Shown here: positions 35,097-41,891 of the stretch, piece by piece
How positions within the stretch are numbered: the first letter of the stretch is position 1
Layout: every line of letters starts with the position of its first letter
Source: Megaleporinus macrocephalus
Taxonomy: Eukaryota > Chordata > Actinopteri > Characiformes > Anostomidae
Length of the DNA: 64,000 bases
Assembly: GCA_021613375.1 (NCBI GenBank)
Contig: CM038717.1
Location: 41,129,628 to 41,193,627, forward strand
Direction of reading: 5' to 3'
Program-made: the position numbers and the translations under genes
The notes under the pieces: generated by a model
Told to the model about the DNA's origin: nothing
Seen by the model: the letters and a program-made list of their open reading frames with translations, nothing else
Database searches by the model: none

Positions 35097-35347
35097 ACGC
35101 TTCTCTCTTCTGATTCCATCAGCAACAGATAGTGCAGTACCTGAAGGACATGTTTGACCACGACAAGGTGCGCTTCACCTCCATCCAGTCTCTGGCCGAG
35201 GACATCCTGAGTCTATCCCACAGGCGCACGGACATCCTGCTCGGCTACCTGGGCATCGACAGTGTCCCCGAGGCCAACGGAGCCCTGCCCGCCAGCCCGT
35301 GCCAAGCAGACGGCGACCAGCCGCTTCCGGGCGACCAGCAGGACTGA
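6671..35347 (+). CDS. MIGA2: Mitoguardin 2, complete CDS in 15 coding exons
   Basis: Coding exons: 6671-6766, 15946-16153, 17043-17158, 18731-18851, 20282-20400, 20747-20864, 20961-21067, 23350-23462, 25052-25124, 26253-26339, 28223-28321, 28469-28603, 30445-30498, 31884-32000, 35123-35347. They sum to 1788 nt (595 residues plus stop) with all phases matching. I recognise the family from the N-terminus (SIMQALAMTVAEIPVFLYS), the block KEF/KFAEKLESLLHRAYHLQE, and FFDVVLDFILMDAFEDLENP. Family knowledge: MIGA2 sits in the outer mitochondrial membrane through N-terminal hydrophobic segments (here about residues 18-31 and 47-62, followed by basic KRRGRKRK), promotes mitochondrial fusion, binds ER VAP proteins through an FFAT-type motif (SFFSAAE, residues 289-295) and reaches lipid droplets through its C-terminal half. 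The start is the first ATG after an in-frame TGA at 6599-6601 and aligns with the mammalian start. The C-terminal tail after about residue 570 is divergent. The family member MIGA1 is the only realistic alternative; synteny with DOLPP1 favours MIGA2. Confidence 0.95.
7012..7175. mobile_element. Palindromic MITE copy in MIGA2 intron 2
   Basis: Contains GGACCAATAGAAATGCTCC and GTTCCATTAACTTGCGTTGA, shared with copies near 28775, 36014 and 41360, and in reverse near 2190, 45650 and 47130. The other end reads TCTGTGGACGGTGGTGAT, matching the terminal sequence of the 35.9-kb copy. Non-autonomous; superfamily unknown. Confidence 0.6.
7565..9262. repeat. 9-11-bp minisatellite (CTCTTCATA type)
   Basis: 1.7 kb of mixed units TCTTCATAC, TCTCTTCATAC and TCCTCATAC in MIGA2 intron 2. 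All three forward frames are largely open, giving spurious 400-585-residue frames rich in Ser/Tyr/His/Leu. Confidence 0.97.
9268..10769. mobile_element. TIR element copy A, carrying 45-bp minisatellite
   Basis: The loop region 9293-9500 (GTGTTTAAACAC to CGATTCTCAGTC) is followed by a right arm (from about 9606), a 45-bp array (9690-10735) and the terminal GGTGTTAATGTTATGACTG to about 10769. The left arm is missing, cut where the CTTCATA array begins. Shares arms, loop and array with copies at 25.5, 41.9 and 57.7 kb. No transposase frame seen. Superfamily not assigned. Confidence 0.8.
9690..10735. repeat. 45-bp minisatellite, about 23 units
   Basis: The unit begins GTGGAGCTGATACAGTGGAC and ends CCTGTATGGTCA. 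Nearly identical units, with a 2-base insertion near 10104 and a 1-base insertion near 10362 that switch the open frame. The first units carry GCTCCTG instead of GGTCCTG. The 45-bp period explains the open frames (WSVELIQWTVSGGPV and VSGADTVDSEWRSCM). Confidence 0.97.
11063..11114. repeat. (CA)n microsatellite
   Basis: About 26 CA dinucleotides with one G interruption near the start. Confidence 0.97.
11340..11835. repeat. (CT)n tract
   Basis: Half a kilobase of almost pure pyrimidine on the coding strand, in MIGA2 intron 2, ending in (TGTC)n-like sequence. Confidence 0.97.
11940..15943. repeat. 36-bp pyrimidine minisatellite abutting MIGA2 exon 3
   Basis: About 110 units. Each has CTCTTACTCTCC followed by CTTCTCCTCCCCT; a variant has CTCCTATTACTC. 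Units are very regular at 14.8-15.7 kb and irregular, with stray G and A bases, around 12.5-14.5 kb. I see only one AG dinucleotide inside it (15519-15520) after the first few bases. It is open in frame with exon 3, which produces a spurious 1470-residue frame. Confidence 0.97.
15946..16153 (+). CDS. MIGA2: MIGA2 exon 3: second membrane segment
   Basis: Residues 33-101 plus one base. The acceptor CTCTCTCAG ends at 15945, at the tip of a 4-kb pyrimidine array. A second AG at 15959-15960 would drop SIFSQ, which aligns with mammalian MIGA2, so 15946 is preferred. Hydrophobic residues 47-62 are followed by a basic cluster, as expected for an outer-membrane anchor. Donor AGAG|GTGAGG. Confidence 0.93.
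16197..16310. repeat. 17-bp minisatellite, about 7 units
   Basis: Tandem CTGCCCCAGCCATGCTC beginning some 45 bp after the exon 3 donor. Confidence 0.95.
16326..16530. mobile_element. Tc1/mariner-like MITE, 5' part
   Basis: Starts TACACTATATGGCCAAAAG, the widespread fish terminal sequence of a TA-inserting element. The right end is not recognisable. A complete relative lies at 40968-41274. Confidence 0.7.
16632..16695. repeat. (ATT)n-rich run
   Basis: Imperfect ATT/TAA repeats in MIGA2 intron 3. Confidence 0.85.
17043..17158 (+). CDS. MIGA2: MIGA2 exon 4: serine-rich linker
   Basis: Residues 102-140, low complexity and Ser-rich (SNDTMSGISSLAASKHSSSS), matching the conserved cytosolic linker of the family. 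Acceptor GTGTTTCAG, donor TCG|GTACGA. Confidence 0.92.
17390..18570. repeat. 46-bp minisatellite decaying downstream
   Basis: Seven or so near-identical units at 17433-17770 (CTTGTGGCCCAGTCAAGCTC, CATCTGTAATG). Increasingly diverged relatives with GGCCCAGTCA recur to about 18570. In MIGA2 intron 4. Confidence 0.93.
18731..18851 (+). CDS. MIGA2: MIGA2 exon 5: variable linker
   Basis: Residues 141-180 plus one base. Proline/alanine-rich start, ending in NAENLYIMG, which matches the conserved block leading into MELFEEALQKWEQAL. Acceptor GGTTTGCAG, donor ATGG|GTAATT. Confidence 0.9.
19196..19505. repeat. Minisatellite TACTGAGTCTC / TTTGCTGAGTC
   Basis: Composite 33-bp units (ACTGAGTCTCTACTGAACC plus TTTACTAAGCC) changing at about 19430 into an 11-bp unit CTTTGCTGAGT. 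In MIGA2 intron 5. Confidence 0.93.
19545..20090 (-). mobile_element. 5'-truncated non-LTR retrotransposon (LINE) fragment
   Basis: The minus strand encodes a reverse transcriptase fragment in two overlapping frames: SSIGAPQGTVLAPLLFTLYT, then FADDTAIVG (the catalytic ADD box), VWCHSNHLQLNTSKTKELVI, and in a shifted frame VESYKYLGLWLD. These are signatures of the L2/Rex1-type fish LINE group. The 3' end carries CTTTATTGATCCC and a GATA tail at 19548-19566. Frameshifted and truncated, so inactive. Lies antisense in MIGA2 intron 5. Confidence 0.88.
20282..20400 (+). CDS. MIGA2: MIGA2 exon 6: MELFEEALQKWEQAL helix
   Basis: Residues 181-220. Begins with the strongly conserved amphipathic helix MELFEEALQKWEQAL, then a variable linker. 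Acceptor ATCTGCAG, donor ACG|GTAAAA. Confidence 0.93.
20747..20864 (+). CDS. MIGA2: MIGA2 exon 7: AEKLESLLHRAYHLQE block
   Basis: Residues 221-259 plus one base, with the conserved FAEKLESLLHRAYHLQEDFG segment. Acceptor ATCACCACAG, donor CTGG|GTGAGT. Confidence 0.93.
20961..21067 (+). CDS. MIGA2: MIGA2 exon 8: FFAT-type VAP-binding motif
   Basis: Residues 260-295. Ends with an acidic/serine tract TSDDSFFSAAE. Residues 289-295 fit the phospho-FFAT pattern known for MIGA2, in which Ser/Thr replaces the usual acidic residue at position 4. The exon ends exactly at the last motif residue. Acceptor TGTGGTAG, donor GAG|GTCAGC. Confidence 0.92.
21127..23347. repeat. 2.2-kb pyrimidine tract abutting MIGA2 exon 9
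   Basis: CTCTCTTTT-type units, then a more varied zone from 22.2 kb with CTTGCACTCTCTCCATC blocks, ending in pure (CT)n and the splice acceptor. Open frames on both strands (Ser/Leu-rich or Arg/Glu-rich) are artefacts. Confidence 0.97.
23350..23462 (+). CDS. MIGA2: MIGA2 exon 9
   Basis: Residues 296-332 plus two bases (begins LFDALSLDEVYQPL, then PAALYEEALSLVSEGKV). The acceptor CTCTCTCCAG directly follows a 2.2-kb pyrimidine tract. Donor TTCAG|GTAGTG. Confidence 0.92.
23722..24045. repeat. 35-bp minisatellite, about 9 units
   Basis: The unit contains GGGGCAGTGAAACACCCAC and ATACACACACCAC, with TAGGGG/CGGGG/CAGGGG variants. In MIGA2 intron 9. Confidence 0.95.
24130..24280. mobile_element. 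(CA)n plus dispersed repeat fragment
   Basis: A CA run at 24137-24162, then GGGAGCAGTTGGGGGTTAGG and AAGGGCACTTCAGTCATG. A related stretch (GGGGAGCAGTTGGGGGTTTG) lies at about 51815, so this is a dispersed repeat of unknown class. Confidence 0.5.
24290..25050. other. MIGA2 intron 9, 3' part
   Basis: AT-rich DNA with a local duplication (TATTAATAGAGTAAGTAG twice, near 24480 and 24530). No coding signal that I recognise. Confidence 0.5.
25052..25124 (+). CDS. MIGA2: MIGA2 exon 10
   Basis: Residues 333-357, with conserved CYSDQDFLTKLHCVRQAF. Acceptor GCTCTACAG, donor CAC|GTCAGT, followed at once by a (CA)n tract. Confidence 0.93.
25128..25192. repeat. (CA)n microsatellite 4 bp after exon 10
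   Basis: About 31 CA units directly behind the donor GTCAGT. Confidence 0.97.
25458..25966. mobile_element. TIR element copy B: solo 45-bp array
   Basis: About 11 units of the 45-bp repeat with the adjoining right-end segment GATATGAGGAGGTGGT at 25947-25962. No loop, left arm or complete terminus. In MIGA2 intron 10. Confidence 0.9.
26253..26339 (+). CDS. MIGA2: MIGA2 exon 11
   Basis: Residues 358-386, with METGKQMITGLMIKANK matching the family's C-terminal domain. Acceptor TTTGTGCAG, donor AAG|GTACCA. Confidence 0.92.
26420..28085. repeat. CACCCACTCTGCTC minisatellite, 1.65 kb
   Basis: Units of about 24 bp, CTCACCCACTCTGCTC joined to GCCCAACCT. From 27.47 kb it forms a higher-order repeat with CCACTCCACTTACCC. 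It ends about 140 bp before MIGA2 exon 12. The long Pro/His/Ser frames are artefacts. Confidence 0.96.
28223..28321 (+). CDS. MIGA2: MIGA2 exon 12, weak 5' splice site
   Basis: Residues 387-419 (begins SPKAFLESYQDMLLYT, ends MELEGRG). Acceptor GTGTGTTTAG. The donor GGG|GTCTGT keeps the frame with exon 13 but is a poor match to GTRAGT. Confidence 0.88.
28469..28603 (+). CDS. MIGA2: MIGA2 exon 13: most conserved block
   Basis: Residues 420-464, including VLDFILMDAFEDLENPP and VLRNRWLSDSFKET, nearly invariant in vertebrate MIGA proteins. Acceptor GTGTGTAG, donor ACG|GTACAC. Confidence 0.95.
28760..28900. mobile_element. Partial copy of the palindromic MITE
   Basis: GGATCAATAGAAATGCTCC and GGTTCCATTGACTTACATT match the family at 7.0 and 36.0 kb. 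Confidence 0.55.
29044..30026. repeat. 17-bp minisatellite with three variants, about 58 units
   Basis: Basic unit AGTCTAGTTCTCACCAG. Variants have GATCTCACC, GATGTCACC, or a CpG-containing GATGTCACACGCGTTT. Variants are grouped in blocks rather than mixed. In MIGA2 intron 13. No spacers, so not a CRISPR. Confidence 0.96.
30445..30498 (+). CDS. MIGA2: MIGA2 exon 14 (micro-sized, 54 nt)
   Basis: Residues 465-482, ALATACWSVLKAKRRLLM. Acceptor CTTCTCTCAG, donor ATG|GTAAGT. Too short to be found as an open frame alone; placed by phase and family match. Confidence 0.93.
30500..31880. other. MIGA2 intron 14
   Basis: Mostly unique sequence. A 28-bp repeat (CAGCCTACTTACACACTCAC) with about 5 units lies at 31130-31275. 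A 116-residue minus-strand frame at 31348-31698 shows no recognisable family. Confidence 0.6.
31884..32000 (+). CDS. MIGA2: MIGA2 exon 15
   Basis: Residues 483-521, with VPDGFISHFYAISEHVSPVL and AFGFLGPK. Acceptor TCTGTTTCAG, donor AAG|GTAAGA. Confidence 0.94.
32199..32701 (-). mobile_element. Degenerate Tc1/mariner-type element, copy 1
   Basis: Ends TACACAGCGGAGTCACATTA and its inverse TAATGTGACTTGACTGTGTA. On the minus strand, separate frames read like the end of a DDE transposase (QQDN, then NPTEHLWDHLDGG and [12 protein letters not shown]). A second copy in the opposite orientation lies at 54459-54967. In MIGA2 intron 15. Confidence 0.7.
32702..34360. other. MIGA2 intron 15, middle
   Basis: A fragment ending CCAACTTTTTTGGGAATTGG at about 32723-32750 resembles another common fish TIR end. 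TTTATCCCCATTAGCTTCC at about 33555 resembles a LINE 3' end in antisense. Between 33.77 and 34.3 kb the DNA is rich in TATACTTAAGTGTA-like short direct and inverted motifs. No coding exon seen. Confidence 0.5.
34364..34872. repeat. 8-bp array ACTGACTC
   Basis: Half a kilobase of ACTGACTC with 4-bp slips. It contains about 29 exact TGACTCA by eye. Ends 250 bp before the last MIGA2 exon. The minus-strand VSQS/VSES frame is an artefact. Confidence 0.96.
35063..35094. repeat. (GTT)n microsatellite
   Basis: About ten GTT units 28 bp before the exon 16 acceptor. Confidence 0.95.
35123..35347 (+). CDS. MIGA2: MIGA2 exon 16: C-terminus and stop
   Basis: Residues 522-595 and TGA at 35345-35347. Conserved IVQYLKDMFDHDKVRFTS and ILLGYLG, then a divergent tail. 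Acceptor GATTCCATCAG. Confidence 0.93.
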   Translation, partial: QQIVQYLKDMFDHDKVRFTSIQSLAEDILSLSHRRTDILLGYLGIDSVPEANGALPASPCQADGDQPLPGDQQD

Positions 35348-35909
35348 CGCGCGGCTGGACTTCCAGAACAGTGAGGATTTAGAGATGGGGAACTCTCGCC
35401 CCGCTTCAGAGAAGGAAGTCATATGGGAATCACACACTTCTCCAAGTCTAGACTCCCTCACTGAAGCTGAGGCACTCGAACGTGCAAGTAATCCATCAGT
35501 TAGTGGACACAAACGCAGACCTTATAAAAACAATCCTTTCAGCTTGATCACGACTGATCACGACTGATCACCGAGCTCCCGTGACCGGATTCCATTGAGA
35601 TTATTACAGCATCCAGTCCGGCTCCAGGCTGGAGAACATTGCTGCTTTTAGAACCTGATTTATCCTCGAAGCGCAGCGGAGGTTGTCTGGACAGGTTGGG
35701 AAGCTAAAGGGAATATAAAGGACGTATGTAGATCCAGGAATAACGCTCGGCAGCCCAGTTCTGCGTTCAGACCTATTTCTGTCACCTAGTCTTCTTCCTC
35801 GCTCATACGCCCAAACAAGCTCACAAAGATCTGACACAATCATGCCTCCCGTTAAGGGACTGCCGCACTTACGCTTATACCCCACGGCCGAGAAAGGACT
35901 AGAAATAGG

Positions 35910-36152
35910 ACGCTATCGCTGCTGTCGAAAGAAATACACGTATCCGTTTTTCTTTTTTCTGCATCATTTCAACACAACAGCTGTCGTTTACCTTGTCAAA
36001 AAATTTCACCATGAATGGACCAATAGAAATGCTCCAAAATCACTTGGAGAACATTCTGGTTCCATTGACTTGCGTTGAAAGCGAAGACCGTTTTTGGCCT
36101 CTCCTGTAAAGTTGCGGTTTTTGACTTCTTTGGACGGCGGCGATATGTAGAA
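35910..36152. mobile_element. Palindromic MITE, near-complete copy
   Basis: Opens CGCTATCGCTGCTGTCGAAA and closes TTTGGACGGCGGCGATAT, an imperfect inverted pair. The interior has GGACCAATAGAAATGCTCC. Lies in the putative MIGA2 3' UTR. Confidence 0.7.
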
Positions 36153-36169
36153 GCTGCACAAAGACTTAA

Positions 36170-37515
36170 GTTTTAGACACTAGAACTTCAGTCCAGTTCT
36201 ACTGTCCACACTTTTTGCCATGTTCTGCTCATGGAGCCTCTGAAAAGATTCCAGATAGAGCACTTTTAGTGGAATATCTAGCTCCCCCAAGTGGTAGAGA
36301 TGCAAGTCGAGCCGGTTAGATGTTGAGACTTGAGTCCGGTTTTATCGCCCACGCTTTTTGGCATGCTATGCTGAGATTTGGTCCTCTGAGAAGATTTCAG
36401 ATACAGCACTCTTGCTGGAATAACTAGCTCCACCAGGTGGTAGAGATGGGCATTTGGTCAAATTTGATATACAAATTTCAAAAAGGTTTAAAAAAAGCTG
36501 GTATGTTAGACTACAGACTTCACTAGACTAGACTGCTGTGTGGGTCGAATGAGGAAGTAGGTGATGTTATTGAATATCTACAGCGGACATGAGGTAGGGT
36601 AGTTCCTAGTTCCCAAGTAACACTGGGCTGGAAGGGCACTCGTGTGGGGCAGCAGTTCTTAAACTGCAGGCATGAAGGTTGTTGCTTAGATGGTCTGTAG
36701 AGAAATCTAAGAAGTTTAAAAACTTTTCTGTCAGTTCGTTATACAATATATAAGGGAAATTCCTTCCAACCAGTCTCTGGGATGTGTAGGTAAATGAACG
36801 ATGGCTGCAGAGAGAGCTGCATTAAAGCTCCTCCTCTCAGTTTTGACTGAGTTCTCTTTGAAAAATCTTTTGAAACTTTCTCAATAATCACTTTATCCTC
36901 TGGAGGACAGGGGCCGAGGCACAACCAACCATACAATATGTTCTTTGGCACATTCATTGCAGTTACACGTTTTCACCAGAGAGGTCTCCAAATCCCCAAA
37001 GCTTTCGCAGTGCAGCTTTAACTTTAAATGGAAGTAAGCACTGCCGCCAAAAAAGGGGATTGAAATGTTTGAGAATCATCGTTTGTTGGTGGGGATTTAA
37101 AAAACGTTTTGCATACAATAGGTCGTTTCACAGATTAGAGTAGTGTGAAAGTAGTGCTAAGTAGCGAGTTGAGCTTCAATTGAGCCAGTTAGACGCTTGA
37201 ACTAAAAAAAAGTTTTATCCTCCATGCCTTTTGGCATAGTCTGCTTGGATTTGGTCCCGAAGAGCCTCGAAGATGATTTTAGATGCAGTAGTCTTAGTGG
37301 AGTAACCAGCTCCATCAAGTGGTAGAGATGCAAGTTGAGCTTAAATTGAGCCAGTTAGACGCTAAAACTTCAGTCCAGTTTTATCGTCAGTGCTTTTTGG
37401 CATGTTCTGCTTGGATTTGGTCCCGAAGAGCCTCGAAGAAGATTTCAGATACAGCCCTCTTACTGAAATAACCAGCTCCACCAAGTGGTAGAGATGCAAG
37501 TTGAGCTTGAATTGA
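36170..37515. repeat. Four diverged copies of a 145-172-bp unit
   Basis: Each unit carries CACTTTTTG/CTTTTTGGCATG, an AGATTTCAGATACAGC-like block and AGCTCCACCAAGTGGTAGAG, the last ending near 36304, 36449, 37330 and 37502. Two tandem pairs are separated by about 0.7 kb of unique DNA. In the putative MIGA2 3' UTR. Confidence 0.75.
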
Positions 37516-37519
37516 TGTC

Positions 37520-38130
37520 TTTAATGTCACCAGTACTAATCACTTGTTACCTCTGCTGATGCTTCTGGACTGGCTAGTACATCATATTTAACATCATTTA
37601 AGCTCAACCGTTAATTAATTAGCTGATAATTGCACTAAAATGTGTTGAAAGGTTTATGTAATTGAATCTATATGAGTATATATGAGTGTATATACTCTAT
37701 GCAAGTGTGAACTGAGCTAGAATCTCATGTGTATGTGCGCTTTTGTGAAGCTTCCTATGTGCTACGTCTGCGCAGTGCAGCTTCTCGTCCAGTGTGCATT
37801 AGCCAATCACCTCCTCTTCAATGTCAGTTTGGTTAAGCCCTCGTCCACTTGGCCAGTTGCCCCTCGAGAGGATCCGCAGCACCCCCTTAAGGTGGCTTTT
37901 CCATTACTGTATCTTCTCAGGTGAAGTTTATTAGATGGTCCTTCAGAGGGCGAGAGATCGGCCAACGCCAGCGTCGACTTCATTTCTGAGTTTCTGGGCT
38001 TTAATTACAAACCGCTCCACCCGTTCTGCTAGCTGGCTTGATAGCATGCTAAAGGCTACATGGCTATGGATAACCTCGTGAAGGTGAATAATCTGTTCAT
38101 CACTGTTCTCCTTCTGCGGCGTGTGCTGTT

Positions 38131-38179
<49 letters not shown>

Positions 38180-38375
38180 GTATTCGCTGTTCAATAGTAT
38201 ATCTCCAAATTGCTAATTTTCTAATACAAATTTACAAAGCTTTTCTATTGGTCCATTCAACATGAAATGTTACCACAGTGCAAAGGGCGGCTGGTGCATT
38301 TATTTGATGTAAAAAAAAAAAAATAGAAAAATAGAAATTGACACAAATAGAGATGCATGTTTTTCATTGGACAGC

Positions 38376-38457
<82 letters not shown>

Positions 38458-39345
38458 CACTGTAAAGAAGAGTTGTGCCAATCATTATAATTATTTGTGC
38501 TGCTTATCTATTATCCAGTAATTAACGCCCATTAATACTGACGTACTTAACTTTGGAAATACGCTGATGTTGCTATAGCTCAAAAAAACAATCACCTGTT
38601 GCGAGTATTTAGAAACATAGAGATTTAAATTCACAGGATATTCAGAGTTTTATCATTTAAAGTCCTTTAACCCCAAAAACCCGCCTTTGTTTTTGCTACT
38701 TTTGCACTATATTGTGGAAAACAGGGATAAACTGTCTTATCTGTTGTTATGGGTGATCAGTTAATTGGAGTAAATAGCTGAGGCTGTGTTGGTGAGTTTG
38801 CCAGCTAGGAGCTCAGAGGAGTATGTTTAAAGAAGTGTCGACTGTAGATTCACCTGATTTAATGTTATAGAGATCAGTAGTTTATTTGACTGCGGTCTAA
38901 AAAATAATGTGTATTTTGAGTCAAAGCCGAGTAAAACCTGTGGTGTCTTGTGTGCCTGTGGTGTCCGTACTTAAATCAACAATCAGTACATTAGAGCTGA
39001 ACTGACCAGCGTTAGTGGTCAGGTCTCGGGTCAGCTGTGTCGGTTCACTGTAGATCATCGTCAGCGTTTAGGTACATATGGACCTGAGCAGTCGTAGCTC
39101 ACTGTAGAACTCTCTCTGTTACAGCAGGAGGCTGAAGCGACACTGGAAGGCCTTAATTCTGAAATTGATAACCTCTTATTTTGTTTGTTTGTTTTTAATT
39201 GTATTTATTTATTTATTTACTCCCACCATGCTCCTCACCGTTCACACAGAGCGCCCGGACCTGTTGCTTATCAGTTGTGTGCACTGAATTTTATGCATTT
39301 GTCTACTGCGAGCAGCTCCACGTCTTCAATCAGCTCACTGGCATT
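37520..39345. other. AT-rich region downstream of MIGA2 coding sequence
   Basis: (TA)n runs at 38134-38176 and 38380-38456 flank another partial copy of the palindromic MITE (TTTCTATTGGTCCATTCAAC near 38240). No gene recognised. Confidence 0.6.
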
Positions 39346-39348
39346 AAC

Positions 39349-39598
39349 TTTAAAGGGCCTGTATGATGGAAAACCATTTTTAATTCATTGTTTGTGTCCA
39401 AATTCTTTCCATATATCTTTCTAGTCCGTCTCCAGCGGTTTAGCTCCGCCCACTCATGATATAAGGGGTGTTTCAGCGTGGACTGCTACCATAGAGGGCA
39501 GGGCAGCCAGTCTTAAAGGCTCGGTAGCAACAATAGGAGTTGGTTAGGAAATAAGAAAAGAAAGACTGTTGTTGATACACAGCATATGGGCCCTTTAA
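39349..39598. mobile_element. MITE with AAAGGGCC termini and TTAA flanks
   Basis: TTTAAAGGGCCTGTATGATG at the left and CATATGGGCCCTTTAA at the right form inverted ends, with TTAA at the outer edge. Same family as the fragments at 4.7-6.2 kb. TTAA flanks would suit a piggyBac-like origin, which is inference only. Confidence 0.65.
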
Positions 39599-39910
39599 TG
39601 TCAGGAAAGCTATTTAAAAGAACTGAAATATTCTGTTTGGCGTATCATTCCAAGGTTTTGTTGGTACTGATATTTATCACATGACTCTGGATGCGCTGAT
39701 ATGGGAATTGTGTGCCGTAGCTGATGTCCAGTGTTTTTTGTGTATGTATATTAAAATATATATATAGGTTTATGAACACAGGAACTGAACTGAGGTCAGC
39801 TGCATTCGTTTTAGACCTGATGTCTATTACTATAGAGCTACGAACGCAGCAAACTGACTGAAATCCAGACGTATGCGGTAACACAGCATCATAGTAATAG
39901 TAATAGTAAA

Positions 39911-40432
39911 TACAGGCTGAGTCAAAAGTCTCAGGACACCCTTTTATTTCAGAACCGAAAAGAAAAATGGTGTATCTGAATACCCCAGCAAGTAACGGGT
40001 GAGGGGGCCTATCTTTTATGCTATGTGGCCGCCATCATGAAAGCTGGCATATTGGATCAAGGGTAAGATCAAAGCAGATCAAGGAACTGAACAGCACCTT
40101 CAGAACTGTGTTCAGCACCAGGGACAGCGCACTGGACATGTTGTTCAATGTGGTTGTTGTTGTAACTTTCTGTGTTGATAACATTTAAATTACAGGAGAT
40201 ATTACAAATCTGATTACATCAATCGATTTCTGAGATTCTGGTCTTCTTTGATCTGATACAAGACCACCTTCCTATTGGAAAAACTTACCCTTGATCCAAT
40301 ATGGCGGCTTTCAAGCTGGTGGCTATGTTTAGCCTAAAAGATAGACCCCCTCACTCGTTACTTACTGGGGTATTCAGATACGTCTTTCATTTCTGAAATA
40401 AAAGGGTGTCCTGAGAGTTTTGACTGTCTGTA
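39911..40432. mobile_element. TIR element, CAGGGTGAGTCAAAAGTCTC family, copy 1
   Basis: TACAGGCTGAGTCAAAAGTC at the left and TTTTGACTGTCTGTA at the right, with inverted subterminal AGGACACCCTTTTATTTCAG. The interior is itself palindromic: TGGATCAAGGGTAAG near 40052 against CTTACCCTTGATCCA near 40286. Copies 2 and 3 lie at 51038 and 59763. Confidence 0.8.
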
Positions 40433-40754
40433 CAGCCGTGTGCAAAAGTTTAAGCACCCCCAGACAAAGTCCTGTAGAGGGAGCAAACTTAAATATGGCA
40501 TTTTCTTCCACTTTTACTGATTTAACACAGAGTTCACCTCAAAATATTACATGCAAAATGTGCCACAACTCACATTTCATGCTTTATTTTGTTGCTGATG
40601 TTGAAAAAAACGTGCATTAAAATGTGAAGGAGTGGGGCAGGGCCTTCAGCACCAGGTTTGGGGACCACTGCAGTGGCGTGATCTCTGTAAAGGGTGCATT
40701 GACTTATTTCTTACTTAGAAAACCAGCAAAATGTGTCCCAAACCTTTGACTGTA
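40431..40754. mobile_element. TIR element with GTGCAAAAGTTT ends
   Basis: TACAGCCGTGTGCAAAAGTT and the inverse CCCAAACCTTTGACTGTA. Shares its first TA with the end of the preceding element. Fish Tc1/mariner-like style. Confidence 0.75.
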
Positions 40755-40967
40755 CATCAAATATCTCAACACCTCGAAGATCTGAGACCTGCATGCTTAT
40801 AGCACCTTCATGCAGACCTAGTTCAGACCCTGCAGAACGTAGTTTGGTTTTCTGCTTCTGTAGGATAAGATGTTCTACATTAACCCGACTCTCCAGCGTT
40901 CTCTGTAACCCCTCACTGTTAACATCTTTCTGGAACCACCCCAGTTCCCATCACCTTCTATGTTTGC

Positions 40968-41274
40968 TACACTATATGTCCATAAGGTCTGAAGGCACCA
41001 GCTTCTTTGCTGCAGCCTCTATTCCTCTGGGAAGGCTTTATAATGAATGTTGAAACATTTGCTGTGAGATTTGATGGCATTAAGCCACAAGAGTATTCTA
41101 ATTCTCGATCAGGTCAACTCAGCCCAGAGGTAGCAGGGTGGAGAACGCACAGCTTTACACCCTTGTAGCTGATGCTTGGCATGGTGACCTCAGGCTCAGT
41201 AATGTTCTATAGAGATGACTGAAGCTCTGTGTGCTCAGCATTGGGTGTCTATATACTTTTGGAAATGCAGTGTA
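40968..41274. mobile_element. Tc1/mariner-like MITE, complete
   Basis: TACACTATATGTCCATAAGG and the inverse TATACTTTTGGAAATGCAGT before TA. Relative of the copy at 16326. Its terminal TA is shared with the next element. Confidence 0.8.
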
Positions 41275-41484
41275 TCGTCGCTGTCCAAAGAAAACGTGCA
41301 ACTCCATTTGGACGCAGCCGCTGACGTTTAAATGGTGTGATGATGATGATGATAAACTCCATGGACCAATAGGAATGCTCCTAGCTTCCAGAAACGTCTG
41401 GTTCCATTGACTTCCATTGCAAGTGAAGTGGTCAAGCTGTTATGTTGAAGATGGAGATGTTTTTCTTTGGACAGTGATGGGATA
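41273..41484. mobile_element. Palindromic MITE, complete copy
   Basis: TATCGTCGCTGTCCAAAGAA and the inverse TTCTTTGGACAGTGATGG frame the GGACCAATAGGAATGCTCC core; it is the family seen at 7.0 and 35.9 kb. Confidence 0.8.
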
Positions 41485-41768
41485 TTTAACTCTGGACCCC
41501 CTTTCAGTCCTGCAGTGGTTGATATTTCTCTGTATATAAAGGATACGTCTGACCTGCGAATGGACTGTGGACACGAGCCTGGACAGAAAAGTCTGAGTCC
41601 GGCTTCTATGCATGGCCAAAGTGGAGTCGAGAGTGAAACTGATGCTTGAGATGTTTATTTTTCTCTCTGTCTTACTTTCTTTTGCCTTCCGTGTTTGTTG
41701 TGTACGTGTAGAGATGAACAGCAATGCCAGCACTCGGTCTCGGTTTTAATCTTTGTATTTTGTTTCAT

Positions 41769-41774
41769 ATTAAA
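41769..41774 (+). other. MIGA2: Candidate MIGA2 poly(A) signal ATTAAA
   Basis: ATTAAA follows a non-repetitive, T-rich 3'-UTR-like stretch (about 41490-41768) and precedes a GT/TG-rich stretch. If used, the MIGA2 3' UTR would be about 6.4 kb and contain all the mobile elements between 35.9 and 41.5 kb. Earlier signals could be used instead. Confidence 0.35.
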
Positions 41775-41891
41775 AGACTCTGTGCATAAGATGCCTTTCC
41801 TCCCAGCCAACCATAAACAACCTTAATTTTTGATGCCTGTTTCATTTCTTTCTTCTTACAACAGTTTATTTATCATTGTAATCCTGAGATC

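Noticed and set aside
35262..35567. Second frame over the MIGA2 C-terminus (101 residues)
   Set aside because: Overlaps exon 16 in another phase; the conserved protein ends at the TGA at 35345.
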